Source: Solanum dulcamara | Lineage: Eukaryota > Streptophyta > Magnoliopsida > Solanales > Solanaceae | NCBI RefSeq assembly: GCF_947179165.1 | Contig: NC_077243.1 | Location: forward strand, 48,252,501 to 48,316,500 | Length of the DNA stretch: 64,000 nucleotides | Direction of reading: 5' to 3' | Shown here: piece after piece, positions 49,441-61,349 of the stretch | How the letters are laid out: every line of letters starts with the position of its first letter | How positions within the stretch are numbered: the first letter of the stretch is position 1 | The notes under the pieces: model-generated | Told to the model about the DNA's origin: nothing | What the model saw: only the letters and a program-made list of their open reading frames with translations | The model's database searches: none | Made by a program: the position numbers and the translations under genes

Positions 49441-49830
49441 TTGTGGAACGTACAACCCGATCCATGTATATAGAAAGTACACATCGAGGAACAACAGCCT
49501 AATCCACACATCTTATAAAAATGTCGAGGAACGACAGCTCGATCTGTATATCATATAATAATGTCGAGGAGCGATGGACTAATCCATATATCATATAACA
49601 ATGCCGAGGTACGACAGCCCGATTTGTATATTGTGTAACAATGTCGAGGTACTACAGCCCGATCCATATATAGTGTAATAATGCCAAGGAATGATAGCCC
49701 GATCTGTATATCATGTAACAATGCCAAGGTACAATGGCTTGATCCGTAAACAGCACAACATGCCATGGAACATACGGTCTGATCCTTACATAGAAAAATG
49801 TTCTGAGGTACATTCGGCCCAATCCATATA
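49441..49830 (-). repeat. 40 bp minisatellite within the solo LTR
   Basis: Units marked by GTCGAGG or GCCAAGG followed by ACGACAGCCCGATC start at 49,483, 49,523, 49,563, 49,603, 49,643, 49,683 and 49,723, an exact 40-base step, with decayed units on each side. Minus-strand open frames here (63 and 71 codons) are products of the repeat. Confidence 0.93.
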
Positions 49831-51807
49831 TATCATAATGCATCTATGTGCACGTAAAACTCTGTAACATATCAAACATCCCTTAGATACCACCATAAAG
49901 CATGTTCAAGATCCCCTAGGTATAGGAGCTTACACATCCCAATACTATTCAACCTATAGTAGGCTTAAGGGTCGTAGTTCAACTACTTCAAGGCCCTTAT
50001 CTTTCAAAAGTGGGCACAAGTCATGAGCTACATACAGAATCTATAAATGGAGTTATCTCCAAATCCATGTTCTATAGTACCTATAGTCTAGTCTTCCTAG
50101 ATGTAGGAAAAGACAAGCTTTACATGTACCACTTTCTATCACATGGAAGACTTGAAAAGTAATGACTCAACTTGTGACAAGAGTTCTAATCAGTAGGAAG
50201 TGAACAAGAGCGTTAACTCACACTCAGAGTTTTAAGAGTAGAATAAATTCCAATTTCCTATACATAATACTTACATCTAAGTCATGCCAAAAGAGAAGAA
50301 AGGGTAGCTTCACATACTCATCCTTTTCTAACATATGGAAGGCTTGAGAAGCCCTAGTTCAATTATTATAAGAGTGCTTCCATCAAGGAGTACATAAGAA
50401 CTGTGAATTACACTTGGTATTTATGAGTAGATTTACCCTCAAGTTTATCGCATTCATTATTTAACTTGAATACATGCCAAAAGAAAGGAAGAGATAAGCT
50501 TTACATACACTACTTTTCGCATATAGAAGACCTGAGAAATGGGGGCTTAACTTACTTTAAGAGTCTTAACATTCAGAAGTGAGCACAAATTATGAATCAT
50601 GAATCACGTTTAGAGCTCATGAATAGAATTACCCCCGTCTTCATACACATATCATTTGTCACTTAAATCAAAGACATGCCCAAAAGAAAAGAGAGACAGG
50701 CTTTACATACCTCTTATGGGTTACTCTTTATCCCGTTTGCCTCGTCATTCCTTGAGCCTAAGTAACATGAAAGTAATGCAAGTATCAACAATCCTTAGCT
50801 TTCCAGCATCTTAGGTTACATATGATTATTTATAGAACTCAACCCCTCGCTCGCCTTCTCGACTAGTTCCTTAACTAGTTAAGGAGTTAACAAAAATCGA
50901 GCAGCACCTCCCCTATAATATGCCCTATCCGAATTTCCAATTACTTCCCTAATTAATATAGAAAACCAAGAACAATAACCATCAGCATATATACAAGTAA
51001 TTCACTTCAACATTACACAATACAAACCCCTAAACAACTTGCTCAAAACTATCAAAATGTGAATTCTGGACAGCCTACTATCTTGTATTGTCGGTTAGTT
51101 TTGAAGGGGTGATTGGGGGAAAAGGGCTTTGTGTCCTCAATGAAATTTATATACATGCGTCTTAAAGTCACATAAAATTTTGAATTACCCTTACAGCAAT
51201 TCTGTACAAAAAGATATGGCCAAAATACCAACAGCAGCCCGTGTAGGATTTCTAAAATAAAATCTGGGTAGCACCTCATCTATACTTCATCATCCTTTTC
51301 CGAGTGGATAAAAGCAAAAATGGGTTGTATAGGCTAAATAAAAGTTATATACCTATGAAATATCTTTCCAAAACATCTTGAATCACTCAAAACGAAGCTT
51401 TACACAAGGAGTTATACTAGTATTAATAACAACAGTCCCATTCCAAAAATAGGTTTGTTGACAAAAATGAGAACCTCCTCGAAACCCCAACGATAAATTT
51501 TATGTTGTTAAACACCTCTATATCACCATAGAATACCTTAAATAATTAATTCACAGATCGAAAATGGAGGCCTTACCTTGTTGTGTTGCTGCTGTAGCTC
51601 TCTCTCTATTCTCTGAATTTTCTTCACTTTTCTTAAGTTAAGAGATGCTGAAAATGAATTCCTTAGTCATCAACTAGGAATATATACACCACTTTTGGAG
51701 GTGACACATGGAAGCCCTTAGGGGTGACATGTGGCATCCCCCTAGGGTGCCACCTCACACCATACAGCCAATCATACGCTGTCATTTGGCAGCTTGGGGT
51801 CCACCCC

Positions 51808-51880
51808 AAGTAGGTGGATCACCTACTTAGCCCAAGTAGGTGGGTCACCTACTTAGCCCAAGTAGGTGGGTCACCTACTT
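51808..51880 (-). repeat. three tandem hairpin modules, 26 bp period
   Basis: AAGTAGGTG-3 nt-CACCTACTT at 51,808-51,828, 51,834-51,854 and 51,860-51,880, separated by AGCCC, with a further half-site CACCTACTT at 51,883-51,891. Confidence 0.92.
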
Positions 51881-54419
51881 GTCACCTACTTGCTTCATTT
51901 TCGTGGGTTCGTAATCTCATCTCACTTTAAGAGCCTATGTATTCCTTGCTACTTAAGCTCGACTTGTGCTCCAGGAGCTTAATTATGCAAGATGTTCAAA
52001 TCGGTAGCTTACGCAAGTAGGTCGAGTCCTACGACTCATTACTTGGCTTCCAACTCCTTCCAACTTCTTCTAACCGTATTTCCAATCTTCTCTATTATGG
52101 AGCATCTCATTCTCCTTTTCTTAGGATTATTTGATAGCGTTATAGATTATCCAACTCACATGACGACTTCTAAAAAAACTTAAGAAGCTTAAGAAGCGTT
52201 ACGAGGTACTAGAGAATGGGGTGTAACATCAAGTGAACCATCACTTGAAGATTAGGGTAGTAATCATCTTAAGTACCCTTTAAATGTCATTAGGGATCAT
52301 ATAAAATGGAGCCTCAAGAATCATAGACATGTATCAAGACAATGCTAAACAGCTTATGGAATCAGAGACATTTGCCATCGTAGAGTCCTTATGAATAGGA
52401 GCATATACATTCAATTACTATTCAACATATAGAAGGCTCGAGGGCAATAGCTTAACTACTTTAAGAGTTTTAACATCCTAAAGTAAATCAGAGTCATGAT
52501 TCATACTCGGAGCTTATGAATGGAATTATCCCCAAAGCTCATATCACATATCGCTTATATCTAAGACATGCCAAAAGAAAAGAAGGGATAGGTTTTACAT
52601 ACCTATTATTGATCAACCGTAACCAAGCTTGCCTCATTACCTGTTTAACGTATTTAACACAAAAGTAACACTATTATGAATAACCTTCGACTTTCCATCT
52701 TTTAAATCTAAATAGGAATCATTTCCTCGTTCATACTTCTCGACTAGCATATTGATTAGTTAAGAAGTTAAAGGAAATCGGGCAGCATTTCCCCTATAAC
52801 TCGCCCTATCTGAACTTCCAATTAACCTATGATTAGCACATCCAAACCAACAACAACAACCACCATCCATATACAATAAAAATACTTCAACATTACTCAA
52901 TACAAGTTCCAAACAGCCCACCCAAAACCACGACATCAAAATACGGTTTTCGATCTTTATTTCATAAATTCACAATCACATGGAAAGGATCATAACGTGG
53001 CTGCGAATAGCAGCACTTATACTCATTTATAACCACATTTTCAGCCCTTCAACATATACAAATTACCTTCTAATACAATACCATAGTAATGACAACACTA
53101 ACCAAAATTTAATCGAACTAGAATAACTTCAATTCTGTCCATTTACAACGTCAACAATAACCATGTAATCATCTTACCTCCAACTCCACTTAGTTATGGG
53201 GTTTTCTCTCTTTCAAATTTATTTAATTCCTTCATCCTCATATAATAGCAACAACCACGATGTTAGCTAAAATTGATTCATACTTCAAAATAGCCCCTAC
53301 TCGGTTTTCAACACTCTTGAACCATAATGTGTATAATTTCATATTACCAGTCCACATTTATACATCCACAACATGTTTAGGTCCTTACTAAAATGTGTGA
53401 AAAGAGGATCAAACCTTACCTTAACAAATAAGCTTCCTAAACTTGTTGAAAGTTGTGGGTTCACGTTGAACCTCCTTACTTCCCCAATGATTGATTTATG
53501 TTGTTAATCACCTTCACTTGATCGTAAAATACCTTAGAGAATTAATCTACGGAGCAAGACTTGAAGTCTCTCCTTACTTCATCCATGGCCGAAACTTGTC
53601 ATGGGTTGAACTCTCTTTCTTTCTCTCTAGGTTCTTGAAGTTAAAGATGAGAAAATGAGGTTCTTAGTCATCAATTCAAGCCTATATACACCACTTTTGA
53701 AGGTGACATATGTCAGCCTCTAAGGGTGACACATGTCCAGCTCCTATAGGTCCACCTCATCCATGCACCAACCAGTTGCTTCCACGTGTCTTAGTGGGGT
53801 CCACTTTCTAAGTAGGTGCATCACCTACTTACTCTTTTTCGGAGGTTCATAATCTCGTCGCACTTTAAGAAACTATGTGATCCTTGCTACTTAAGCTAAA
53901 AATATACTCAAGTAGTTTAATTATGTAAGACATCCAAATCGGTAGCTTACGCAAGTTTATCGATTATCACGACTCACTACTTGGCCTCCAACTCCTTTTA
54001 AATCCTTCCAAACCTATTTCCAATCATCACTACTCATATAAAACTAGCCTATGCAAAATATGGGATGTTACATCCTCCCTTCCTTTGAGTTATTTGATAA
54101 CGTCATGAATAACATGGATCACATGGTAACTTTAGATAAGCTAAATAAATGTTCTCATATACCAAGAGTGTGGGGTATAACACAAACAGAATAGGCAAAA
54201 TCATCATGTTTCCCCACATACAATTTGTTCATAGCATGCAAGTGAAAATTCAGAGCCTTAAACTTGAGGCATCTTGCGATTACAAATCAAGAACGATGGA
54301 ACCTTTTTAAGCTATTATCCATATCTAAAAAGAATTTATGTGTCATTAATTAAACTAAGTAAAAAAGTATAAAAATAAAATACAAAAAACTGAAAAACAT
54401 ACCAAGTTCAAGTTTCATA

Positions 54420-55775
54420 AGATCATTAAAATCTTCTTCAACATTTATGGGATAAGTCTCATTTCGATGCCAATCTTGAAGACAAATATCAGCTTGCACC
54501 AATTTCGGAGTCAAAGAACTCCTAAATGAATCAAGAATACGGCCCTCAGTGCTAAAGGCACATTTCGATGCCACACTAGAAATTAGAATTGCCAACACAT
54601 CACGAGCCATCTTAGAAAGAATTTTTATATCTAAGAGAATGAGCTTTCCACCACAACAAGATATCAAAATTTTCCTCATCATCATTCGGCTCTAGTTCTT
54701 CACTAAGATACTTTTCCAACTCCGACTTACCACCCAAACCTATACCATCTTGTTTGTTGCTCTTCGTTTGGATCCTATTTCTCACTTTTATTGATTTTGT
54801 GCTAGTGTTAGAGATAGATGATTCTGATGTCAGACCCGATAAATCAAAGACAGAAGAAGGATCATTGTCTTCCATACAATCTCTTAAATAATTGTGAAGC
54901 TCAACTATATCTTCAAAGTGACCATTAGAAGTGATGTATAGTGAACCTGAAACCTTCTCAATTAGATCATAAAACCTTTTAAGAAATATTACCATATTTC
55001 TCACCTTTTGTCAATCATCACTTTCTAGTACACCTACAACACTTCCATCTTCAAAAATATGATAAGAAAGATAAGTTGACAATCCACCATCTTCAAGATG
55101 AAACCTATCAAATGCACTCTCAAAATGTTGTGCGGCATCCAACATCAAGTAGGTTGAATTCCACTGGGTTGAAACATCTAAACATAATGACTTTTTACTA
55201 TCTATATTTTTTAGTTCATAATATTCCGCAAATTTTCTAATCCTTTTAGCACATTATCTAACATATTTCACCTTTTGCCTAACACGTTTGATGGATGGAC
55301 CAACTTTTTTCATGTCATCTTGCACAATAAGATTTAAAATATGAGCCATACATCTCACGTGAAGATGGTTACCACATTTCATGTTAAATCCCCAATTACT
55401 ATTTATTTGTGTGACTCTTTCACCATAACATCATTAAAAGAGGCATTATCTACAGTTATAGTGATTATTTTCTCTAATTTCCAATCAAGAAAACACTTAC
55501 TAATACAACCGGCCATCTCGTCACCCTTATGACTAGTAACAACCTGAAAGTTTAAAATTCATTTGTGCAAGAGCCAATCACTATCAATAAAGTGTACTGT
55601 CAAACACATATAATTTATTCTCTGTATAGAAGTCCATGTGTCTGTGGTTAGACAAATTCTCGGTGATATTTCTTTCAAATACTTCATAAACATTTGTCTC
55701 TTTTCACCAAAAAGTACATAATAATCCCTAGTCACTGTTCTATGGGAGGGAACTCAGAGTAAAGGTTGGGTTTTT
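54420..55775 (-). pseudogene. hAT transposase, N-terminally truncated
   Basis: Minus-strand coding sequence of a plant hAT (Ac-like, zinc-finger BED) transposase. In order: ICLTTDTWTSIQRINYMCL, VHFIDSDWLLHK, SHKGDE, ITVDNASFND (catalytic region), CGNHLHVRCMAHILNLIVQD, VSTQWNSTYLMLDAA, an open 130-codon stretch 55,004-54,612 (FLKRFYDLIEKVSGSLYITS), and the C-terminal dimerisation domain 54,685-54,350 (SKMARDVLAILISSVASKCA, FSTEGRILDSFRSSLTPKLV, QDWHRNE). One frameshift lies near 54,625, and stops occur at about 55,550, 55,430, 55,250 and 55,010. The BED zinc finger is missing at the truncated end. It would have cut and pasted its own element. Confidence 0.88.
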
Positions 55776-56762
55776 TCATAAACTTCAAAGGGCCGGATAT
55801 GATAGATAGGCATACATATGAAAACATAGTGATGCACTTGTAATATATGAAATGATGTCATATATGATGGTATGATGCCATACACGATGATATGGTATCA
55901 CAAGTCCCACAGCGGGCTGAGAGTGATATGTGAGGATGATATACATGCCCTCTTTTCATAAGATGCAGGTATAGTGAATTACTAATTATCATACTTGTTT
56001 CCTGCATCTCTATTTCAGTTGTTATCTCAGTTATGTTATGTTATGCTTTATTATCACGACCAAACTTTGTAGGCCGTGACTGGTGTCTGATTAGGGCACC
56101 CATATGTACCCTTAGCCCCACTGAGTATGTTAGCCGAATAAACATATGAAGAAATCAAAAAAACTCGCTAGAGAGCGCACGAAAATAGATGTAGCGCACG
56201 AAGGCCATTAAGGCCATCACGGAACATAAAGCACAAAACATATATGTAGAACCCACATCATAAGTCTACAGACCTCTATAAAATGCTAGCCTAGTCATAT
56301 GATGGGACAGGGCCCCATTGTACCCCTGACTAAACAAATATTTATATCAAATGACCAGTATTAAAAGTTAGGCTCCAGAATAGTAGAGCACTTCCAACAT
56401 TGTTGAGTGGAAACCCTAAGCTGGCAGATCTCCAAAGTTAACATCTGTACCTGCGGGTATGAAATGCAACCCCTCGAGGAAAGGAGGGTCAGTACGACAT
56501 ATGTACTAAGTATGTAAAGCACGGACTGTAACAAGTAAAGCCATTACCAGAACAGAAGGTATTAAAGTGAGCTAAATACCCAGAATATCAAAATGTTTTT
56601 CATAACCACAAATAATGTATGCAGATAAACATATGCCATATCCGGCCTTATTATGGGACGTGGTGAACAAAATATGGTCGCCACCCCGTCACTGGCGCCA
56701 CAGCATAGCATACATCAAAAGTAGGGAATATCTCCATAACAGATCATATTATATCAGATGGT

Positions 56763-56792
56763 CATATCATATCATATCATATCATATCATAT
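56763..56792 (+). repeat. CATAT microsatellite
   Basis: Six consecutive CATAT pentamers within the solo LTR. Confidence 0.95.
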
Positions 56793-58816
56793 GTGTACAT
56801 GGCACATCATAACTCCACAAATCCCATGTACAGGTCGTACCTGCCCTCTCACATCGGGGCACAGTGAACAATGTAGAGATGTACGCACGATAACAAAACC
56901 TGGCCCAGGCTCGGTGAAGGAAATATTAAGGCATCCATGAGTGGAGTGGTGAGAAACTATATGCAATTTAAATTATATTTGAGACTCGACGGAATAATAA
57001 AAATGAGCTTTTGTTCAAAATCGAGACAAAAGTCATATCAAGTACCTTTTGAAAGTCACTATGGACTATATTAAAATAGAACTTTTGGGTATCATATATA
57101 TATATCAAGTCATAACAAAATATCTTTTGGAAGTCGATAAATTGGCCATCCTAGTGGCTTTAAGAATAGGAACTTCTTTGGAATCATATGAAAGTCATAT
57201 ACTTGCTTCGTAAAAACCATGCCAAAAAGGGAGATTAGCTTTGTATACTTATTTCAAATCATGCTAAGAGAAGGAATAAGATTTACATACTTATTCCAAA
57301 TACATGCTAAAAGAAAGTATAAGCCTTACATACGTATACCAAAACATGCCAAAAGAAGAAAACGTTAGCTTTACATACCTGTTACGGGTTACTTTTTATC
57401 CCATTCGTCTCGTCGTCCTTTAAACCTAAGTAACATAAAAGCAATATGATTATTAACAACCCTTGACTTTCCATCACCTTAGGCTACACACGAGTATTTG
57501 TAGAACTCATCCCCTCGCTCGTTTTCTCGACTAGTTCCTTAACTAGTTAAAGAGTTAACGAAAATCGGGCAACATTTCCCCTATAATGTGCCCTATCTGA
57601 ATTTCCAATTATACTCCTAATAGCTACATCCAACCAACAACAATAACCTGCAACATATATATATATAATTCACATCAATCTTATACCATATAAACTCCAA
57701 ATGACTCACTCGAAACCACGATACCAAAATAAGGTTTCTAGTTTCTGTTTTGTAAAACCTTTAACCGTACGAAGCAAGGGTGTCATGTGGATACAGACAG
57801 AAGGTCCCCCACCTATTTTAGGACACATTTAGTCCCTTCAACAAACACCACACACCACAAGCACAACACCTTGCTTCGACTACAATTTAACTATAGCGAC
57901 TCCAATTTGGTTTGTTTTGAACGTCGAGCATATTTATGGAATTTTCATATTTCCAGCCACTTACACAACGTGTAATACACTTCATAACAACACCATAAAC
58001 TCAAAATTGAAAGGAAAACCCTTACCTTAACCTAAACTCATCAAACTCGCCAAAACTATCAAAATGTGAATTCTGGACAACCTACTATCTTGTATTGTCG
58101 CTTAGTTTCGAAGGGGTAATTTAGGGAAACAAGATTTGTGGCCTCAATTAAATTTATATACATGTGTCTTAGGGTCTCATACAATTTCGAATAAACCCTA
58201 CAACAATTCTATACCAAAAGATATGCCCAAAATACCAACAGCAGCCCGTGTAGGATTTCCGAAACAAAATATGGGCAGCACCTCACCTATACTTCATCAT
58301 CCTTTTTCAAGAAGATAAAAGCAAAACTGGATTTTATAACATAAACAAAAGTTATATCCCTATGAAATAGCTTTCCAAAACATCTTGAATCACTCAAAAT
58401 GAAGCTTTACACAAGGAGTTATACTATTATTACTAACAACAGTCTCATTCCAAAAACGGGTTTGTTGACAAGAACGAGAACCTCCTCGAAACCCCAACTA
58501 TAAATTTTATGTTTTTAAACACCATTGCTTAACCGAAGAATACCTTAAATAATTAATTCACGGAATGAAATCGGAGGGCTTACCTTGCTTAACCAAATCC
58601 ATAGCTCTCTCTCCATGTTCTCCAAGTTTTTCTCCAATTTTTTTTAAGTGTAAAGATGCTGAAAAGTGAAATGATACAGCAATACACATGTATATATATG
58701 TGCCTTAAGTAGGGACACATGGCATCCCCTATGGGTGATACATGGAAGTCCCCTAGGGCGCCACCTCAATTATGCATCCAATCCAAAGCCGCCACGTGGC
58801 AGTGTGGGGTCCACCC

Positions 58817-58889
58817 AAGCTGCTGCATCACCTACTTGACCCTAAGTAGGTGCATCACCTGCTTGTCTAAGTAGGTGCATCACCTACTT
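58817..58889 (-). repeat. three hairpin modules, 25-27 bp period
   Basis: AAGCTGCTGCATCACCTACTT (one decayed arm) at 58,817, then AAGTAGGTG-CAT-CACCTGCTT at 58,844 and AAGTAGGTG-CAT-CACCTACTT at 58,869. A decayed fourth half-site GAGTAGGCG follows. Confidence 0.88.
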
Positions 58890-59756
58890 GCTTCGAGTAG
58901 GCGCGTCGTTTCCTTATTTCTCTTTCGTGAGCCCGTAATCTCATTTTACTTCAAGAGCCTATGTATTCCTTGCTACTTAAGCTCGACGTATACTCAAGTA
59001 GCTTAGTATGTAAAATGTCCCAAGTAATAGCTTTCATAAGTAAGTCAAGTCCTACGACTCACTACTTGACCTCCAACTTCTTTCGGTTTCTTATGACCCT
59101 ATTTCCAATCTTCTCTATTATGGAGTATCTCCTTCTCCTTTCCTTAGGATTATTTGATAGCGTTATAGATTATCCGACTCATATGATGACTTCTACGAAA
59201 CTTAAGAGCCTTTCCAAAAACTTAAGAAGCTTAAGAAGCATTCCAAGATACCAAAGTACGGGGTGTAACATTTATATACTCAGTACATATATCGTGCTGA
59301 CCCCTCATTCTCCAAGGGGCTGCGTTTTATGTCTAAAGATACAGCTGTTCATTTTTGAGATCCGCCATCTTAGGATTTCCACTCAGCTATGTTGGAAGTG
59401 CTCTACTATTTCAAGGCCTAACATCTGATGTTGGTCACTTCATGTATATATTCATTTATTCAGGGGTACGGCGGGGGCCCTGTCCCGCCATATGATACAG
59501 TTAATACTCGTAGAGGTCTGTAGACATGTGTATGTGGGTTGTTTGTGAGTTTGTTCAGTTGTAAATGTTTTTATGTTATGGCAGCCTTGTCGTTTTGCAT
59601 GCCCTTTCATGTTATGATATGAATGAAAGAGGCTACATGTACATGAAAATGTTGTTACCCACTGGGGTTCTTATGTATAGTTCTTATCCATGATAGTTAT
59701 GTATACGAGGGTCTAGGTCGGACCACAGTCACAGCCTACGGGGTTGGGTTATGATA

Positions 59757-60732
59757 GTAAGGGAGTGTGATATTCCTAAGACGGCTTTTCGGACAAGGTA
59801 TGGTCATTTTGAATTTGTAGTAATATCGTTTGCATTGACAAATGATCCCGCTATAATCTTTGATTTGATGAATTATATTTTCAAGCCATATTTGGATATG
59901 TTTGTAGAGGTATTTATTGATGATATCTTGATTTACTCTTGAAATGAGGAAGATCATATGGGTCACTTGAGGATTATGTTGCAAATATTGAGGGAAAAGA
60001 AATTATTCGCTAAATTTAGTAAGTGCAAATTTTGGAAAAGAGAGGTTGCATTTCTTGGCCATTTGGTGTCTGGTGATGGGATTAAAGTAGATCCAAAGAA
60101 AATAGAGGCGGTTAAGAATTGGCCTAGACCATTATCTCCTTTGGACATTACAAGCTTTTTAGGCTTAGCCGAATACTACAGAAGGTTTGTTGAATGGTTC
60201 TCATCTATTTCTTTGCCTTTAACCAAGTTGACACAAAGGAAGGAAAAATTCTAATGGTAAGAAAAATGTGAGAAAAACTTCCAAATATTAAAAGATCGTC
60301 TTACGTCAGCTCTTATTTTGATATTTCTCGAAGGTTCAAATGGGTTTGTTGTTTATTATGATGCTTGGTATGTTGGTTTGGGTTGTGTATTGATGAAATA
60401 TGGTAAGGTTATATCATATGCCTCTAAACAATATAAAGTACCAGAAAGAAACTATCCAACCCATGATCTTAAACTTGCGGCGGTTGTGTTTGCATTGAAA
60501 ATTTGGCGCCACTATCTTTATAGGGTGCATGTTTATATGTTTACCAACCACAGAAGCTTTCAATATGTGTTTAGTAAAAGGGACTTGAACCTTAGGCAAA
60601 GGAGGTGGCTTGAACTCCTAAAAGATTATGACATGAGCGTATTCTACCATCCGGGTAAGGCAAATATTATAGTCGATGCTCTTAGTCGGTTGTCTATGGA
60701 TAGTGTTGCATATGTTGAGGAAGGTAAAAGTA
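59757..60732 (+). pseudogene. GypA reverse transcriptase (3' part) and RNase H
   Basis: One continuous reading frame of about 325 codons with only three stops (59,940, 60,252, 60,258) and no frameshift, the best-kept pol in the window. Motifs: [20 protein letters not shown], then [12 protein letters not shown] (both active-site Asp kept), [40 protein letters not shown] and RNase H GKVISYASKQYKVPERNYPT, WRHYLYRVHVYMF, TNHRSFQYVF. In the last motif relatives have TDH, so a catalytic Asp is replaced by Asn. The N-terminal fingers are missing at the LTR junction. Confidence 0.9.
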
Positions 60733-61098
60733 AAGTTGAGCCCTAGATATATAGGACCTTATAGGATATTGAAGCGTATTGGCAAGGTAGCATATGTGTT
60801 AGACTTGCCACTTGAGTTGGCTTTGGTTCATCTGGTATTTCATGTATCGATGTTGAGGAAGTTTGTGGGTGATACAAATTCCATTGTGCCAAGGGAGAAC
60901 GTGAGTATTGAAGAGAATTTGACTCATGAGGAGGTCCTGATTGAGATTTTAGACCAGCAAATAAAGGGGATAAGAAATAAAGATGTTGCATCTGTCAAAG
61001 TGTTATGGAGGAATCAACAAGTAGAGAGTCCTACGTGGGAAGTAGAATCAGATATGATGAAGCGATATTCTTATCTCTTTCCTTTCACTCAAGCCTAA
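60733..61098 (+). pseudogene. GypA integrase tail and chromodomain
   Basis: After a one-base frame change the sequence jumps from the RNase H end to KLSPRYIGPYRILKRIG, LVHLVFHVSMLRKFVGD, VSIEENLTHEEVLIEILDQQ, NKDVASVKVLWRNQQVESPT, WEVESDMMKRYSYLF and a TAA at 61,096. The whole integrase zinc finger and catalytic core (expected ~1.3-1.5 kb) are absent. The junction sequence AAGTTGAGCCC fits both sides, suggesting a microhomology-mediated deletion. The chromodomain itself looks complete and open. Confidence 0.88.
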
Positions 61099-61349
61099 AG
61101 GTACTAAGTTGCTCATGATCAAATCAATTATACTTCTATGCTTCAATTCCATATGTCATTCATATACATGCATGATTCATGAAGATGATTTCTCTCAAGG
61201 ACTATGTCTTATGTATGAAGTTTACATGTTATATCCATTTTTTTTCAAAGTGTCCTCATGACCATGTTGGGTTTCAAAATCCTTTTTTCATGACCTTCCT
61301 ATATTAGTTGGATCTCATTCAAGGACGAATGTTCCCAAGGGGGACATAT
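61099..61349 (+). other. GypA 3' untranslated region and polypurine tract
   Basis: Noncoding leader to the 3' LTR. AAGGACGAATGTT (61,321-61,333) and the purine tract AAGGGGGA (61,337-61,344) precede the LTR start. Confidence 0.75.

Larger units (their letters stand above)
48729..52228 (-). mobile_element. GypB-like solo LTR (3500 bp)
   Basis: Starts TGTCATGAACCAACC and ends GGGTGTAACA, flanked by the 5-base duplication TCAAG (48,724-48,728 and 52,229-52,233). The uninterrupted target is visible in the sister LTR near 41,443. Body blocks match GypB (CTCGACTAGTTCCTTAACTA, CAGCACCTCCCCTATAAT, the CAAAATACCAACAGCAGCCC equivalent). It has no interior, so it arose by LTR-LTR recombination. It holds a private 40 bp minisatellite and three hairpin modules. 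Confidence 0.9.
29655..54182 (-). mobile_element. complete GypC Ty3/gypsy element (minus strand)
   Basis: Both outer ends are exact. The 5-base target duplication CAAAC lies at 29,650-29,654 and 54,183-54,187, and removing the element restores continuous hAT sequence. The left LTR is 29,655-43,406 (~3.0 kb without GypB), the interior 43,407-47,765, and the right LTR 47,766-54,182 (~2.9 kb without its solo-LTR insertion). The LTR starts TGTTATACCCC and ends TCGTGATA, with the same terminal region as GypB. Coding order on the minus strand is leader, reverse transcriptase, RNase H, integrase, chromodomain. Gag and protease are not recognisable. Net length is about 10.3 kb. Confidence 0.9.
47766..54182 (-). 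repeat. GypC 5' LTR, split by a solo LTR
   Basis: Segments 47,766-48,728 and 52,234-54,182 together match the other GypC LTR. The outer terminus GGGTATAACA at 54,182 is followed by the target duplication CAAAC. It contains one hairpin module at 53,810-53,830. Confidence 0.88.
28960..55780 (-). mobile_element. hAT transposon, split by GypC and truncated
   Basis: The end at 28,960 reads TAGGGCTGGGCGTTCGGTAT, a typical hAT terminal sequence, followed by sub-terminal TTCGGTAAT-like repeats (28,975-29,110). It interrupts GypA protease sequence. Sequence up to 29,649 is the 3' flank of the transposase. GypC follows, then hAT resumes at 54,188 and carries the transposase on the minus strand. The N-terminal part and the second terminus are lost where it meets a GypB-like LTR at about 55,788. 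The target duplication (candidate CCCATATG, 28,952-28,959) cannot be checked. Confidence 0.8.
56052..59270 (-). mobile_element. GypB-like solo LTR (3219 bp)
   Basis: Starts TATCACGACCAAAC and ends GGGTGTAACA with the 5-base duplication TTTAT (56,047-56,051 and 59,271-59,275). It is homologous to 48,729-52,228 and to the GypB LTRs (CTCGACTAGTTCCTTAACTA; ATACCAACAGCAGCCCGTGT). It has a CATAT microsatellite at 56,763-56,792 and three hairpin modules at 58,817-58,889. Open frames inside are not conserved. Confidence 0.88.
55789..59756 (+). mobile_element. GypB-like LTR 3' fragment, split by a solo LTR
   Basis: 55,789-56,051 plus 59,276-59,756 together read as the last ~740 bases of a GypB-like LTR (GGGCCGG near 55,790; ACTCAGTACATATATCGTGC; GGGGTACGGCGGGGGCCCTG; GGTCTAGGTCGGACC; end GGGTTATGATA). 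The rest of its LTR and half the hAT are missing, so one deletion probably joined them near 55,788. Its 3' end abuts GypA reverse transcriptase sequence at 59,757. Confidence 0.78.

Noticed and set aside
49551..49843. Minus-strand open frames of 63 and 71 codons
   Set aside because: Both are translations of the 40 bp minisatellite and repeat their own sequence.
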